Source of the DNA: Euborellia annulipes
Lineage: Eukaryota > Arthropoda > Insecta > Dermaptera > Anisolabididae
Reading direction: 5' to 3'
Length of the DNA: 64,000 bases
NCBI GenBank assembly: GCA_023213315.1
Contig: JAKCPI010001563.1
Span: 1-64,000 of the forward strand
In this document: one piece after another, positions 23,283 to 36,824 of the stretch
Numbering within the stretch: the stretch's first letter is position 1
How the letters are laid out: each line of letters starts with the position of its first letter
Program-made: the position numbers and the translations under genes
The notes under the pieces: generated by a model
What the model was told of the DNA's origin: nothing
Databases searched by the model: none
The model's input: only the letters and a program-made list of their open reading frames with translations

Positions 23283-25597
23283 ACTAACATAGTACACTGT
23301 ATATATAAGTTCAACATCAATTTCAAAATAGAGGCACTACCTTGTTTTTTGTTTTTATATATATATTCTCTAGAAAGCATCTCAAAGTCACAAATTTGAC
23401 AAAGATATAGTTTTGGAAACGAAGATTGCCTTATAAAATATGTACAGTGTGCATTTGGGAAGTGTGCCTGCAGGAATTCTAAGCGCATCTCCAATTTGAT
23501 TGTTGCAATTTCGTCTGGATGTTTTTTTTCACAAGATGTGCAAGGGCCCCTAACGCCTCTCAGTGTTAAATAATATAAAAAATATAAAAATATATTAAGG
23601 TTTCTGAATTGAATTAAATTTTCTTTAAACCGACAGAAAATTTGCCAACAACTCATATATTAAATAAGATTCTCTTATTAATATTGTTTTAACATAGGAA
23701 AATTGTTGTTTAGAAAATGTTTTATTTTAATGGAAATCAAGAGTTCAAAAAAATTTGGGTAAAAAATTCATTCAAAATTGAATTTTTTACACAATATAGA
23801 ACTAATATTAATATTCATTAAAAAAAATGGAAATTCAAAATTTCACTGTCTAGGTTCATTGAACTCATAGCTCATTCCCTGATCACTTCCTGGCCCCGAT
23901 CTAAGGCTGGTGTCTTTTAAGTGACAGGCCGTGCTCCGGGCCGGTTTATCTCCCACCTCTAATAATTGTCAACCATGAAATTCGGGATTAATAACAAGTA
24001 AACAAGAACACGATCTTATTTTCATTTTGAAATGTAAGATTATGATTATTATATTTATATATGGTAAATGTAAAAAATAAAATTCAAAATAACATTTGCT
24101 TCATCTTGTTATATGAACAATATAATTTTAATTGGCTTGCTGTGGAAGTGGCTGGGGTTAACATCTGATGACGGTCCAATAAATTTAGACCGAAACGTTG
24201 TGAGAGTTTTATTGGTGAAGTCGCTATTTTGGATATTTGATAATTCTCAAACATAGTGAAATAATTAATTGTCTTTTGAAGTAATATGGATAAAAAATTT
24301 CTGTATTATCAGGGGCATCTTATCATTCAAGGAGTTTTTTGAAAAATTATTCAATGCTCCGAGGTGTTTTTGACGTTAATTAGACAGCTCTATTTAATAA
24401 GATCAGCTAATAAAATTGTTCCGTAAGTATAAAATTTTATACTCACCCTGAATCTAACAATCACTTGAATAATGGGGTACAAGTGGATAATGTGATGGAA
24501 AAGCTGGGGATTGGGGGCTCTTCTTTCATATATTTTAAATCTATTGATGCTACTTGCTTAGTTATCAGAGGTGTAGTCAGGAAAGGCAGGGAGGGGGGAT
24601 GCAGCAAAAAAACACCCTGATATAATATTTCCCGGAAGAAATTACAAACAATAAAAATATTTGAAAAAATTTTGATTTATTTTTTTTCTCTCTCTCTGAA
24701 AAATTCTTAAATTTATAATTCAGTTTTCACAAATTTTTATATTTAAAAGGCTCAAATTTTAAATTTATTTTATTAGTTTTATTTATGGAACTAATCGAGT
24801 AAAGATGAAAGTGTATATTTATAACCCTAGCAGATACGGAGGTATTAAAATTCCGAAGGAATCGCCCGCAGAGGACGGTAAAAGAGGCCCTCCATTACTT
24901 GGAGAAAATATTTAATCAAATATAAATGTAAGCAATTTAATAAAAAGAAGCTTAAAAATATAAATCTTATATAACACGGAAGGGGACCGAATGGCTCCCA
25001 CACATAAAAATGCTAAATTTTCACAAATTAAGATTTGCCCCTCTTAAAAATGTCTTATTATTATTATTAATACAAATTTTGAGCCATTTGCACTTGGATG
25101 CGATTTAGAGTTTATACAATTGAGTTAATAATTAATATTTCGTCAAGACAAAATAATTTATAAACAATAAAACAAAGAAAAAGAGACAACAACAAAAGCA
25201 AGGAAAGGAGGAAGTCGAAAGAGCAAAAGTCGATTCGTTTAAAATAAAAGATCTGAGTTGCAGGCATCTCACAAGAAAGCTTCATTTTATTTATAAAACG
25301 TTTCATTTGACACCAGCTTATAGGAAAATATTTTATTTATTTTATTATAATTGTAATTTAAGAATTTTTAATATAATAGAATGAACGTAAACAGGCATAT
25401 AAAAAACCAACAACCGAAGCGGATAACGAAGTTTTAAAACATTCAACATAACACCTGTGCCTGATGAAGGGCGACACCTGCGATCGAAACATCGGCGCCA
25501 CGAGAGAAAATTTTATTTTATTTTCTCGCTTTTGGCTGGCTCTTCCAGCAGCTCTTTCTCTATTCAGTTATATATAATTTAATTATATTAAAAGTAA
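23283..25597. other. intergenic, AT-rich, no gene seen
   Basis: Contains two hammerhead-like motifs (24165 and 25461), a segment GATCTAAGGCTGG...AGGCCGTGCT at about 23897-23936 that recurs at 50528-50579, and otherwise no recognizable feature. Confidence 0.5.
24165..24200 (+). other. hammerhead-like motif with paired stem
   Basis: CTGATGA, then CGGTC paired with GACCG across an 11-base loop, then GAAACGTTG. The order core-stem-GAAA is that of hammerhead ribozymes. One unpaired base precedes the 4-bp stem. Cleavage-site and outer helices were not established. Confidence 0.4.
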
Positions 25598-26392
25598 AAA
25601 TCTGGTGTGACTGGTCGCACCAGATTTTTTGTGTCGAGATATATTTATTTCCCATAACACCTTAGTTCCAAACTAGCATTTTAAATGCTGGCTGCTTGAA
25701 ATAAACTATGGTTATTTTTGAACATTTAAATCTCATATTTTATATTTTATACACAATAGAGATTCCTAAATAAATACAAAATTTCATGAAAAAAATTTTT
25801 TAAAATGTGTAAAAAGTTCCAAAGGGGACGCGATCCTCTTTTGAATCGAAATATGGGGATTTAACATTGGCTCTATGGAAGGAAGAGCCGGAAAATGAAT
25901 TTGAAAAATCTGAAATACTACATCAGTAAAGTGAACTTCAAACAATTTTTAGGAAAAAATTAACGATTATCCAGCTATAGAATCCACATTTGAAAAAATG
26001 AGAAAATACCTTTTAAAGAGGATCTAAAAAATAATTGATTTATTTTTGAATTTGAATCAAAATCGTTAGAGCCAATTTTGAGAAAATCGAAAAAAAAAAA
26101 ACTGAAAAAGTACTAGTATTTTGGCCGATTTTGTTCAAAAACTTATTTTCACGCTTCAGGGGGGGGGGGGGGTGCCTAACTTAAATATAAAATTTCAACT
26201 CCGTAGCTCATTTCCTTCATGCTTAAAAATGTCAACACACACAAACACAGATCAATTTGCGGGACCCACTTTTTTTGGACCCAGGGGCCTCAAAACATGT
26301 ATATCCATCAAAATATCGACATCGAATTTTTGACATGATCGCAATACTTGCTCTCTATATATTACATATATAGGTAAGAGAAAGTAAAAATT
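25598..26392 (+). repeat. hairpin-bearing repeat family, second copy
   Basis: Shares with 1738-3001 the stretches CACCAGATTTTTTGTGTCGA, GTAAAAAGTTCCAAAGGGGA, TAAATATAAAATTTCAAC and CGACATCGAATTTTTGACATG, ending in CTCTATATATT...ATATATAGGTAAGAGAAAGT. The left hairpin and the tandem end are reduced. A G13 run lies at 26160-26172. Confidence 0.7.
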
Positions 26393-27850
26393 CATTTTTA
26401 GAAGGGAATTCCTCTATTTGATGTTATTTTTCTTATATACCCCGAAAAAGTATCATCGTGAATTTTATTAAAATCTCATTTTTCTTTCTCTTACCCTATA
26501 TTTTAGAGTGGCGAAGTCCTGAACCTCTACCTCAAATATTTAATGTTATTTACGGGTATACGAGTTAATGTCGCATGCCCCTCGAGGTTTTTAAGTAAAA
26601 CCGGCCAAAGAGAACTAATTCAGTACTTTACTAATGTACTTTTATGTTTTTTTTTACTTTTTCAAAATTGTTTAATCCCTTCTGAAGATGACACATTAAT
26701 TGTTAAAAATGTTAATCTTTGAAACTAGAGTTTTTTAATTTCTTAATTTGTAAAATATTATCTCGTGTTGTTAATTTTTTAAATCATGTTTCAACTAGAG
26801 CTAACAATTATTGAATAAAAAACTTGTGTGCTGTGCGGATTTTTTCTTTTTTAATCTCAAAATTAATTCAATAGAAATAAACATGAATTTTTTAAATGTT
26901 AATTCGGCAGTGCAAAACACGCACCAAATAACTAATAACTAGTTCAACCACGAAAAGTTTGAAAATTTGAAGAAATATTCGAGCTTTGTGCCGCAAGTTA
27001 AGTAGCGCCGAGGACTTTGGAAGGGGGTCCGAAATTCTTGGTGTAGGAGCCAGTGGCGCACTCAGGAGGGGAGGCTCATAGAGGGGATAATGATTTATTA
27101 TATTTTAGCTCCGGATTCTAATTAGAACTTTTGTAGCTACATAAAATTTACGTGAGAGTAAAGTGAGATAGATATAGATTTTTCAAAATTTTATTTGAGT
27201 TTTATTTTTTTAATTCAGCCCAAATATATTCAATTCCCTTCATCTATACTTCGGCCAAATAAAAGAGATTGAATCAGGGATGGCAAGAATGCAAGCCTGG
27301 AGTTGATTCCTTATGAAAGCCAGATTAAGGATTGGGAAAAGAAAGAAATCTTAAAAACTATAGAAGGAAAGCTTGGGCAAGAACGAGGATGAGTTGCGCA
27401 TCAGCTTGAGGCTGCCATCCTGAAGGGGAGGCCGAGGGCCTGTCGATCTGGGGAATTCTCAGGGCGACTCGTCACCGAGACGAAAAACGTCGAGTATTAT
27501 CATTATACTCATATGTTTAAAGTATTCTTGTAAATAATGCTTAGTTTTTTATTTGAAATTTTGTAATAATTTTAGACCATTGCCAAGACCAGAGTCGAAA
27601 AAAAATTTAAATAATTTAATAAAAAGTGCTACTCGGGCTAAATGGCGCTCCTGACTCCCCAGTGGCCATTCAATTATTACGTAAGCAAGTTTTAGACCCT
27701 CCTCCTTCTTGTCATCACTCTCCCCCTCCCCCCCCTCTAAAGCAATTTATCTGTACACAAATACTGGTATGTCTATGATTAAAGGAAGTAAAAAACTAAA
27801 ACGTCTAATAGATTACAAACTGATTTTTAATCAAAATACATAGAAACAAA
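26393..27850. other. intergenic, unassigned
   Basis: A stretch at about 27270-27530 is less AT-rich and looks like a worn retroelement end, but no protein is recognizable. A CCATTCAATTATTACGTAAG inverted end at 27665 pairs with TTACGTAATACTTGAATGG at 28358-28376. Confidence 0.45.
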
Positions 27851-28060
27851 CATGGGCGTAGCCAGGGGGGGGCCTTTGCAACAAACAAATATATATTTTT
27901 TTCATTGGGAATTTTTTTTTAACGCCCCAATCCACTATATTAATTTAATTTTTTTTTTATTTAAATAAATAATGAATAATCTATGTATATATTAATTGCA
28001 AACCCCCCTATCGCTCTAACGAGGGGTTGCCCCCCAACAAGATGTCTGGCTACGCCGATG
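27851..28060. mobile_element. 210-bp hAT MITE, perfect TSD
   Basis: CATGGGCGTAGCCAGG at the left, TCTGGCTACGCCGATG at the right; both flanks are GAAACAAA (8 of 8). G-run and C-run inside the ends as in sister copies. It is nested between the 27665/28376 inverted ends. Confidence 0.88.
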
Positions 28061-29504
28061 GAAACAAAATTATTCACTTCTCGCTACTTGTTTCATGCAT
28101 GTCTGGAGATCTTCAATAGCGTCGGTGTTATTAGCGATGAATGGCCGGCCCCCTCAGCTCATACTGTAATTTCGCCACGCAAATGTCATAAAAATGACTT
28201 CATTTTTTCGTGTACTGCAGCACTTGTTGGGCAAGAATAGCTTACAAATTCTGGGTTGGGATGTTCTAAATATGCTAAACTAAGTTAACCGATAAGCGAT
28301 CGCAATTAAAAAAGGCTCACATATAAAAAACAAATGCGATACTCCCCTCCCCGAGATTACGTAATACTTGAATGGCTCCCAGCTAGGCTATATTTAAATA
28401 TAAAAACTAAAACGAGATGAGCTAGAATTAACTGATTTTATTTGGCAACTCGTTTCTTTTTTTTTTTTTTTACTATATCTGAAAAATTAGATCTTTGTGA
28501 ATTGAGTTGTTTTCTTATTCAATATCGTATATCTTTCTTTTTCTAATAGTTGATCTTTTTTTTAATCAACTCACTTATCCTATTTTTTTTTCCTATTTCT
28601 AAATTACAAAACTTATTTTAACATATTAGTGCTTAACAATTATATTTCCGCTTTTTTACAATGTTCTATTCAATGATTTGGCCTTGTTACAATGGTTTAA
28701 GTTTTTAATATTAATTTCAATCATCATATAATCATTGTATCAAGGCTCTTTTACAACCAAGACAATTAAAAAAATTAAGCCAAAATCTCTTTTGTTTTGT
28801 TTTTGGTTTTTTTTTTTGTTTTGACGGGTTAATTACACAAAGCAAATTTTTTATATAATATTTATAATGATGATTATAACATATATTGTATATATTACGT
28901 ACAGATCGTAAAATTATACTTTTCACAAACTGTATAAATTTCATATACCGGTACGTTACGACACGTGCATAAAAAGTTATACAATTCGTGATTATATTGA
29001 ATGATTTCTATACAATTGGCGAAATGTATCCAATTTTAATTAAGTATATAATATAGATCAACAAAAATCCGGGGTGAATTTCATTTTCTTATGTACATTA
29101 AAAGACCGTGATTATCTGAATTTCCAAAAAAAAACTACCGTTAAAAATAATGTATTTTATCGTATGAGAAAAAATAACAAATTTCAACATTTTTGAAAAA
29201 AGTACTACTTCTCGTTGACGAATTTACTAAAAAACTTGATATAGATTACAATATTAGTACAATAGCTCTGTGATTTTTAAAATATCGTGTTCCACACACA
29301 CACACACACACACATACGTATATAATTTCTTTTTTATTAACCTTATTGAAGTATAAAACGTTGAAAAAAAAAAACGTAAAAAATCAGAAATCATTAAAAT
29401 GCATTTTTTGACGATTACAATAACTTTATACTTTACATTCGAGAAAATAATAAAAGAAACAATTTTTTATTCATTAAGCATGAATTGAGGATTGAGGAGG
29501 GGAT

Positions 29505-29695
29505 GAAGCAACTATGCTTATAAATATAATCCTGAGTTGAAGGCAACTCGAGTTCAAATCCAGCCCATGGCAAAAGATTTTTCAACTCTATTTGAGATGC
29601 CGGAAACGGAAACCCTCCTCATTAATATTCCCGTCAAAGTTACCACGCAGAGTAACCACACCGTGCCAGTTCTAACACTAATGAGTGAAGTGATT
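29505..29695 (+). mobile_element. tRNA-derived SINE (degenerate)
   Basis: B-box-like GAGTTCAAATCC at about 29550, followed by a body (GAGATGCCGGAAACGGAAACC) and an A-rich end. The A box is weak. Confidence 0.45.
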
Positions 29696-29984
29696 TAAAA
29701 AAGAATACTATTGATTATATTTACATTTTGAATTCTCCATCTGGTTGTAGAATCGAAGGTTTACTTTGCTTAAAAGTTGCAGGTTAATGAAATAAAATAA
29801 AATTTATTAAACAGGCACTTTTGAAATTATTCAAATGCTATGTGAATTAATTTCCTTATGCCAGTATAATCACAAACATAGGATTTAGTGGTGAGTTTTT
29901 TGTTTATTTTGGCCATGATATCCTTAAAAAGACCGATATTGGCTACCTTACTTATTTATTAATGACATTTAAGTAATCACAGAC

Positions 29985-30010
29985 CTGAAGATGGTTGTGT
30001 AAGCCGAAAC
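29985..30010 (+). other. hammerhead-like motif
   Basis: CTGAAGATGGTTGTGTAAGCC GAAAC: the CTGANGA core, a short GGTT/AAGCC stem (one bulged base) and GAAA. Confidence 0.35.
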
Positions 30011-30245
30011 CAATTTACTGCAATTGGTCGTTTTGTCACTAATAAATCCTGATAAATAAATTTTATTTTATTTCATTATTCTGCATCTCCATCTGCAACT
30101 TTTAAGCAAAGTAAACTTCCGATTGTACAAACGGCTGTAAAATTTCTTGCACTGTTTCGTCTGTGATGGTTAACTGAGCTCTTTGAAATAAACTTTAATC
30201 GTTGATTTTATTTTTATTTATGAGCCACACCCAACCGATCAATTT

Positions 30246-30303
30246 GCGGACATTTCGACGCTTCAGGGACGCTGCTGCAGCCTTGCAACGCCGAAATGTC
30301 CGC
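30246..30303. repeat. 58-bp inverted repeat
   Basis: GCGGACATTTCGACGC faces GCGCCGAAATGTCCGC-like sequence (GCCGAAATGTCCGC at the right) around a short centre. It may be a minimal MITE. No gene near. Confidence 0.6.
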
Positions 30304-31504
30304 CTTTTGTCAAAATTTTGACCCGCTCTGTTTTACCGAAAGAATATTATGGTTAAAATGCGCTACTCACAAGGTTTGTTTTTTCACTAACTCCTAATAT
30401 ATTTAACAACCTGACGATAGCATAAAAATGTCATTTAATAAAATAGATTTGTCCATAGGCGTACCTAAAAATTCATATAGGGGGAAGGGGGGCTCAGGAT
30501 CTCTAATTTCCCCCTCTTCCTCTCCTTACGTGGATATGCAAAGGGAAGGCTTGAGACAAGCGTGTTAATTATTACTATTTATAGTTTTTACAAAATGTTA
30601 AAAGATTTTCTCCAGGGGTTGGTGAGAAAATCGAAAATCGTGGCTCTCAATAAATATTGGTGGACCTTTTTGTACCGCCCACCGAGGACCGATTCACTTC
30701 AAATTTTAATTCTTCTTAGCATCTCCTAGGACCATAATATGTAAAGTTTCAAACCTTCCTCTCAACTCCATCAGCCACAAACTCTTACTATAAAAACATT
30801 TTACTTTCCATTAGCTATTTAAACCTATGTATAGTTAGTATATTATATATTATATAATTTTAAAAAATTTGCTTTGTACCTTTTATCGAATACAAAAAAT
30901 TTTAACGCTTTTTTATTATAAAATTTATTTATAATCAATTTTTGTATAAATTTTTTTCCATCTGAACATAAATTTTTTATAATCGAAATTTTATCAAAAT
31001 CTGAGATGGTGGGGGTCAAAATCGAAGCTCAATCGATCATTTAATGCGGAATGAATCTAATTAAAATCCGAGGTGGGTGGGGAGGAGTGAAGTGGGGGTA
31101 ATTTATTGCCACCCTCCCCCTTGCCTTATACAAGGGGATTATTTTTATCGCAGCGAAAGTTTACTGGCATATCTCAGAAACATTTTAGGAAAAAGGTTTC
31201 AAATAAGTCAGATACCTAAATACCCAATTATTTTTTGAACTTAATTTCCAAAAAACGAAAATTGAATACCTTTTATTAGAATTATTTTTTTAAACATCAT
31301 ATTAAATGAATTATATCTCAAAGAAATTTAATAATTGTGATTAAATTAAATTATCACATAATAATATAATTATTAAATAAATATTCATTATAATAAAAAG
31401 ACACAACAATAAAAATAAAGAAAATTTATAAATGGTTTAACTTCATTATATACAAATTTATAAATTTTCTTTATTTTTAAATGCATATTTTTTGTTTTTT
31501 TGTT

Positions 31505-31655
31505 TTAATGTCTTTTTCGGCATCTAAGGCCATTTAGACCCCGTCCCTATTTATTTCAAATGATTGGTAGCCAATTCATTTGAAATAAATTTTTCTCGCT
31601 TGGGACGGGAAGCGAACCCGGGACCCCAGCTTTTCCCCGAGCCTCGGATTAATGA
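31505..31655 (-). mobile_element. tRNA-derived SINE (minus)
   Basis: The minus strand shows CGAGGCTCGGGGAAAAGC, a B box GGGTTCGCTTCCCG, and the shared tail (on plus, TTTTTCGGCATCTAAGGCCA TTTAGACCCC). It is flanked by a larger AT-rich inverted repeat. Confidence 0.65.
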
Positions 31656-32843
31656 ATATTTATTTAATAATTAATTATTTGATCATTATTATGTGATAAT
31701 TAGAAATAATTGTTTTAATATTTTGTTTATTTGATGTTAAAAAAACAAACAAAAAAACATTTCATATGAAAGCTGTTTAATTTCTTTTTTATAGAATAGA
31801 TGAATATTAAGGTTTCTTTTGGGAAAACAAAGTCAAAAAGTAATAGGGTAGTTGGGTTTCCCGCACAATAACTTTTTTCGTAAAATCCAGTTTTCACTCT
31901 ATATATGCCAGTAGTGAAAAATATTTTTCTATGAAATCAATCTCTAATCGACAAATATTCTTCATTCAAGTAAAATTTATAGATACACTCACTTCTTCTT
32001 AAAATAAGATCTTTTTCGCACTAAAAACTAAGTAAAAAGTATTCATGAAAAATTCAATTCGGTAATTTAAAAAAATATTTTTTCTTTTTTTAATAATAAT
32101 CTTAGATTGTAAATATATATTTCATGAATTGTATAGAAATTATTCTGAACTGAATAAAAAGTGAAACAGTTTGCGTTATAATTTCATGATCTGATGTATA
32201 TTTTTATATATATGAGTGTAGGTGTCGTTTAAATAGACATTAATATAAACATAGGAAACAAAATATGGATGTATTTTTATATAAAGAATATAATTATTAA
32301 TAATCTTCATTTTACTTTTTTTTTTTTAAATAAATAATAATAAAAATATATTGAAAATGAAGATTTCTTAGTTATTATTAAAAATAAATAAATAAATTAC
32401 AATATCAGTTAACTATGATTTATTTATATTATAATAAATACAACCTTTCGACCATTTTAGTGATGCATTCTTTAGGCACAATTCAGATTCAAATCACAGT
32501 CTTAGATCTAGGCAAGTCCGGCGTTAGATAAAATAAAATTATTATTTAAAAAAAAAAAAAACAGTTATAATAAATAAATATTTAAATAGAAATATTACGA
32601 AAAAATAAAATCTCCTTTATTTCATTTGTGCTCGCGTCGGACCTGCTTTTTGAGATCTACGCTCTAAATTGAGCAGATTAACATTACTTATAACTTCATC
32701 TGGTGAAAAAAAAAACAGTTTTAATTTAATCCAAAGAATTGGCCGTTGGCACTAGTTGGAACATTCTTAAATTATCATCTAATCATAGATAAATAAATAA
32801 CACTAGGTTAAGTTTCAAAAAGTTTTTATTTTTAGCTTATGAA

Positions 32844-32980
32844 CATTTCGACGTTAATACGTCATCTTCAGACACAAACTATTACATTTATTAACAATCT
32901 AATTTATGTTCATCGTGTTAGTTAATAATGTAATAATTTGTGTCATAGCCCTGAAGATGATGTATTCACGTCGAAATGCT
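32844..32980. other. inverted pair of hammerhead-like motifs
   Basis: The minus-strand motif (32871-32844) reads CTGAAGAT, GACG, a 6-base loop, CGTC, GAAATG. The plus-strand motif (32951-32976) reads CTGAAGAT with GATG/CGTC and GAAATG. They face each other about 80 bases apart, probably as ends of one element. Confidence 0.45.
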
Positions 32981-34050
32981 CTCTAAAACACCCCCTCCCT
33001 ACCTGGTTGATCCACTGGCGCTTCTACTTGCCCGAAAAAATAATAGTAGAATCAAAATGATCTTAAAGAAATGCACTTTTAAATAATGAAAATAATTACA
33101 GTACTTGATAAATTATTATTTTTTTAAATTCAAATCTCTATTATTCTCGCTCTTTTTTTCCAGTTTTTTTAAATGCCTTTTTCGGGAAGTTTTAAGCCCC
33201 AAAGCATTCTTTCACCTCGTGTCAAAGTTAAAAACAATTTTTTACTTTTTCTAATAATAAAATATAAACAGAGATTTTGATCTAAGAATTTTTCTTCAAA
33301 TGCATTGATTAGGTATATTTTTCGTTAATTTATAACGATTTCCGGAAAGTGACAAGCATGGGCGTACCCCTTGTTAGGGGGAGGCCAGCCACTCGTTAGG
33401 ACGAGGGGGGGGGGGGGATATGCAATTAATATATACATAGATTATTAAATTATTTTCCTTATATAAGCTCATTTAAAAAAAAAAGTTGTTTTCTTTTAAT
33501 TCTAGACCTGGAGTTGAAACGTCAAGGCATAAAAATAACATAAATTAAAGTATTTAATAGGAAAACTTAAAATTAATTTTTTTTTTACAATTATGCTAAA
33601 AACTTTTCTTTTTCAATTTGATCCTGTTTTTCTAAGATAATGATTGAAAAAAATAATACCTCAAAAGTGACTTAAAGTTTATCAAGCGCGTTTCAAAAAA
33701 GCCCAAGGTCTTCCGCCTTGAGTTTAGGCAACCCATGACGCTGGCTTGTTTAAATGGAAATCGACTTTCCCACTACAATCCTAAAAACTATAATATATCT
33801 AAAATATTTATTTGTGGCATTATAATTTTAATTCACTTTTAGGTTATTCTTTTTAAATTAAACTTTAATAGGAGAGAATTAAAATTTATTAAGAATTAAA
33901 AATTTAATATTCTTTTTTTTTATTTATGGTAGTTAACGTATAACATAAAATCTAATTAATTTTTTATCTAGTATAGCCTCCTTCCCCTTTCCTTAAAATA
34001 AATTAATTTTTTTTTTTTTCAAAAGAAACTTATTTTTATAAAGCATTGAG

Positions 34051-34295
34051 CAGGGGCGTAACTATCCTTTGAGGGCGGAGGGGGCGAAGCTCAACTAGGG
34101 CGCCGTTTTTTAAGTTGTTATATAATTTAAAAGAAAACTATCAATTTTTTGGACAATATATGGAAAGAATATGATAAAATCGCGGTCCATGGGCTATATC
34201 TTAGATGCCCTAGGGCGCCTATGTCGGTATCGAAGGGCGCCTGGGGCAGGGGGGGGGCGAGCGCCCCCCTTCGCCCTCATCTAGTTACGCCACTG
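34051..34295. mobile_element. hAT MITE with G-tract
   Basis: CAGGGGCGTAACTA at the left, TAGTTACGCCACTG at the right; flanks gcattgag/gctttgag (7 of 8). An inner GGGCGCC...GGCGCCC pair extends the inverted repeat. Confidence 0.85.
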
Positions 34296-36824
34296 GCTTT
34301 GAGATAAAAGTCACAAATGCAAGTAAGAGAAAGTCTAAAGAAAATCTTTAATAATCTTTTAAAATGTCAGATAGGGACGGGGAAGGGGGCAGAGTCCCGC
34401 CATGGAACAGCCACTCATTCATAATAAGTTTATTAATTAATTATATAATATGTGCCACGCAGGTGGCATTGCACTTTGTAGGATGTTTCTCTTTTCACTG
34501 AGTGTAGATCTCTAGAAGTAAGACTGTGATTTGTATTTGATTTCTCCCTGAGAAAGGTTTCATAATGCATAGCCGAAACGTTGTAGTCGTAATACAAAAA
34601 AACCACAGTTGAATCGAAAATTATAATTTATTTCTCAATAATAAAAAATAATTATGTTGATGGCAAAAATACATCATGTCTATAATTTTATCTAATGGTT
34701 TCAGTTATATATTTTTAAATTTTTTTTTAAGTTTTTCCCAAATATTAAAAGTTTTGTTTTATTTCAACTGTTTTAAATGTGTGGAATATTTTTTGCCTAT
34801 TAAAATATAAAATATATGGATGCATAGGCGTAAGAAAGAGGGGCTCAGGGATGTACAAACCACCCCAATGGTCTTCATTAAAATTTCATAACATAAAAAT
34901 TTTAATTTAATTAAAGAAAGAAGAGAAGTAATCAGGGCCGTTTTATACACTACGAATATTTCGAGCTGCCTATTCATTTGCATTCAAACGATCTTGGCAT
35001 TAGATGGCTTCTTGATATTGAAGAAATTTTGTAAATATGGACAAAACCAGCGCTACAATCAATGCTTGATGTTGGTCAGCTTCATGCAGCCCGAAATATT
35101 TGCAAATTAAATCGTGTTGATGGTGGCTTCGTCTCCCCTTTCTTTGATTATCAATACCCAGGGTTAATTTTATTACGAGACAAATTAGGTTTTAAATAAT
35201 TTCCGTTTTTCACTGTGACATATACATAATATGTGTATCAAAAATAAGTAAGAAATTCCGAGACTGAAAGACTTTGACTTAAATCGCTTCAAGAAGTCTG
35301 AGTCTAGAGAGAGCTTATGTATTTTTGATACTCGTTTTATATATACGTAGATGCTACATAAATGAAGAGCCCCCCTAAATTTTTCATTCCTACGCTTGGA
35401 AGGCTATGGAAATGGCCGTATTTATACATTTATTCGGGCCATATTATTTCTTCTTTCTTTAGAATATGAGCATCACCAAAATGCTTGAAAACATTTTATT
35501 GAGTTTTAAAAATCTATATATTTTTAAAATAATTTTATAAGAAAATAAAGCAATAGCAGCCTGATTGTCAAACACCAAATTGATTTTAATTATTTCCATC
35601 TTTCAAACCCTAGCCATATTTACTAATTGGTCTTATATCATAAAATTAAAAATTTTTTAAATGCGACAAAAAGTGATGTCGTCACAACCTTGGTTACATT
35701 ATTATTAATTTTAGGAAATATTATGCAAAAATCAATTTAAAAATTTAAAAAATAGATAATTTCAGAAACAATACATACATGTATTGATTTAGCCAATCTC
35801 CGATCTTCAATAAAAATTAATCTGAAACCTTAAGGCATATACTATTCTATATTTTCTAGAGATTTTCTAAAAGTATAAAGCTTAAAATATTTAGGAAGAG
35901 CTTAGAATAGAAAAAAATTTAAATATTGGCCCCTAGTCATACATTCTTTTATAGTTTAATATTTTCTTTGGATATAAAAACTTTGATTAAAAAAAAATAT
36001 ACATGAATTTAGGATTATAATTATAATTATATATAGATTATATTTTAACAGATTAAAATTAATTAAAAACATTCTACTAGTTTGGGTTAGTTTTGAGCCA
36101 AATACTAATCCCTCCCTAACTGGAAAATTTTCAAAAATATAATCCCTTATTTAAAATTTTTTTTAATACATGATTTAAGCTCACATTCAAATTTTAAAAA
36201 TTATTTAGCAAAATGCTAAAGGGATATATATTTTAATTGAAAAATATAATTTTTAAATTTGGCTTTTAAAATTATCAAAAATTCCCCTAGAAAGAGAGGG
36301 AATCTAAAAAGATCCACGTTCCAATTTTTTTTCTTTTTTTTTTGGACATTTAAAAAAAAATTGTTTTTGTCCAAATCGACACTATCAATTTTTTACCAAT
36401 AAAACACAAATTAAAACATTTTTTTTTCTTTTTTTTTTTTTTTTGAGGGTTATATGGTTATTTCTCTCAAGTTCTACAACAGCTATAACTTGATTTTACG
36501 TCAAGGAGTATATTATATTATATATGTATATACATATATATATATATATATTTCTTAAATTATCTAATTTGAAAGAGATTTCCTACTTTTATTTATTCTA
36601 CTCAATTTCAATAAAATTACTATTTTTGGGCTCAACAATAATTTTTTTGTTTTATTATTACCTAGAATAATTAATCTAGGAGTTAAGAATTCTTTTTGTT
36701 TTAAAATTTTTTTTTTAATTTAAAACATTTAAGATTCCAAGACATTATGACTCATACATCAAAAGTTGAGTTGTTTAATTTGAATATATATATATCTATA
36801 TATATATATATATATGTATATATA
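34296..36824. other. intergenic, AT-rich
   Basis: A hammerhead-like motif at 34548-34582, an unpaired CATAGGCGTA end at 34827, T-runs near 36419-36443 and TA microsatellites near 36513-36550 and 36785-36824. No exon seen. Confidence 0.5.

Larger units (their letters stand above)
28061..34050. other. 6 kb intergenic, repeat relics only
   Basis: No exon seen on either strand. Contents: a CA microsatellite near 29294-29314, SINE copies at about 29505-29695 and 31505-31655, hammerhead-like motifs (29985, and an inverted pair at 32844-32976), a 58-bp hairpin at 30246-30303, inverted arms at 31340-31400 and 31652-31710 around the second SINE, and G-runs at 33405-33418. Confidence 0.5.

Noticed and set aside
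33366..33425. CATGGGCGTA-type hAT left end
   Set aside because: No matching right end or duplication of GTGACAAG was found downstream.
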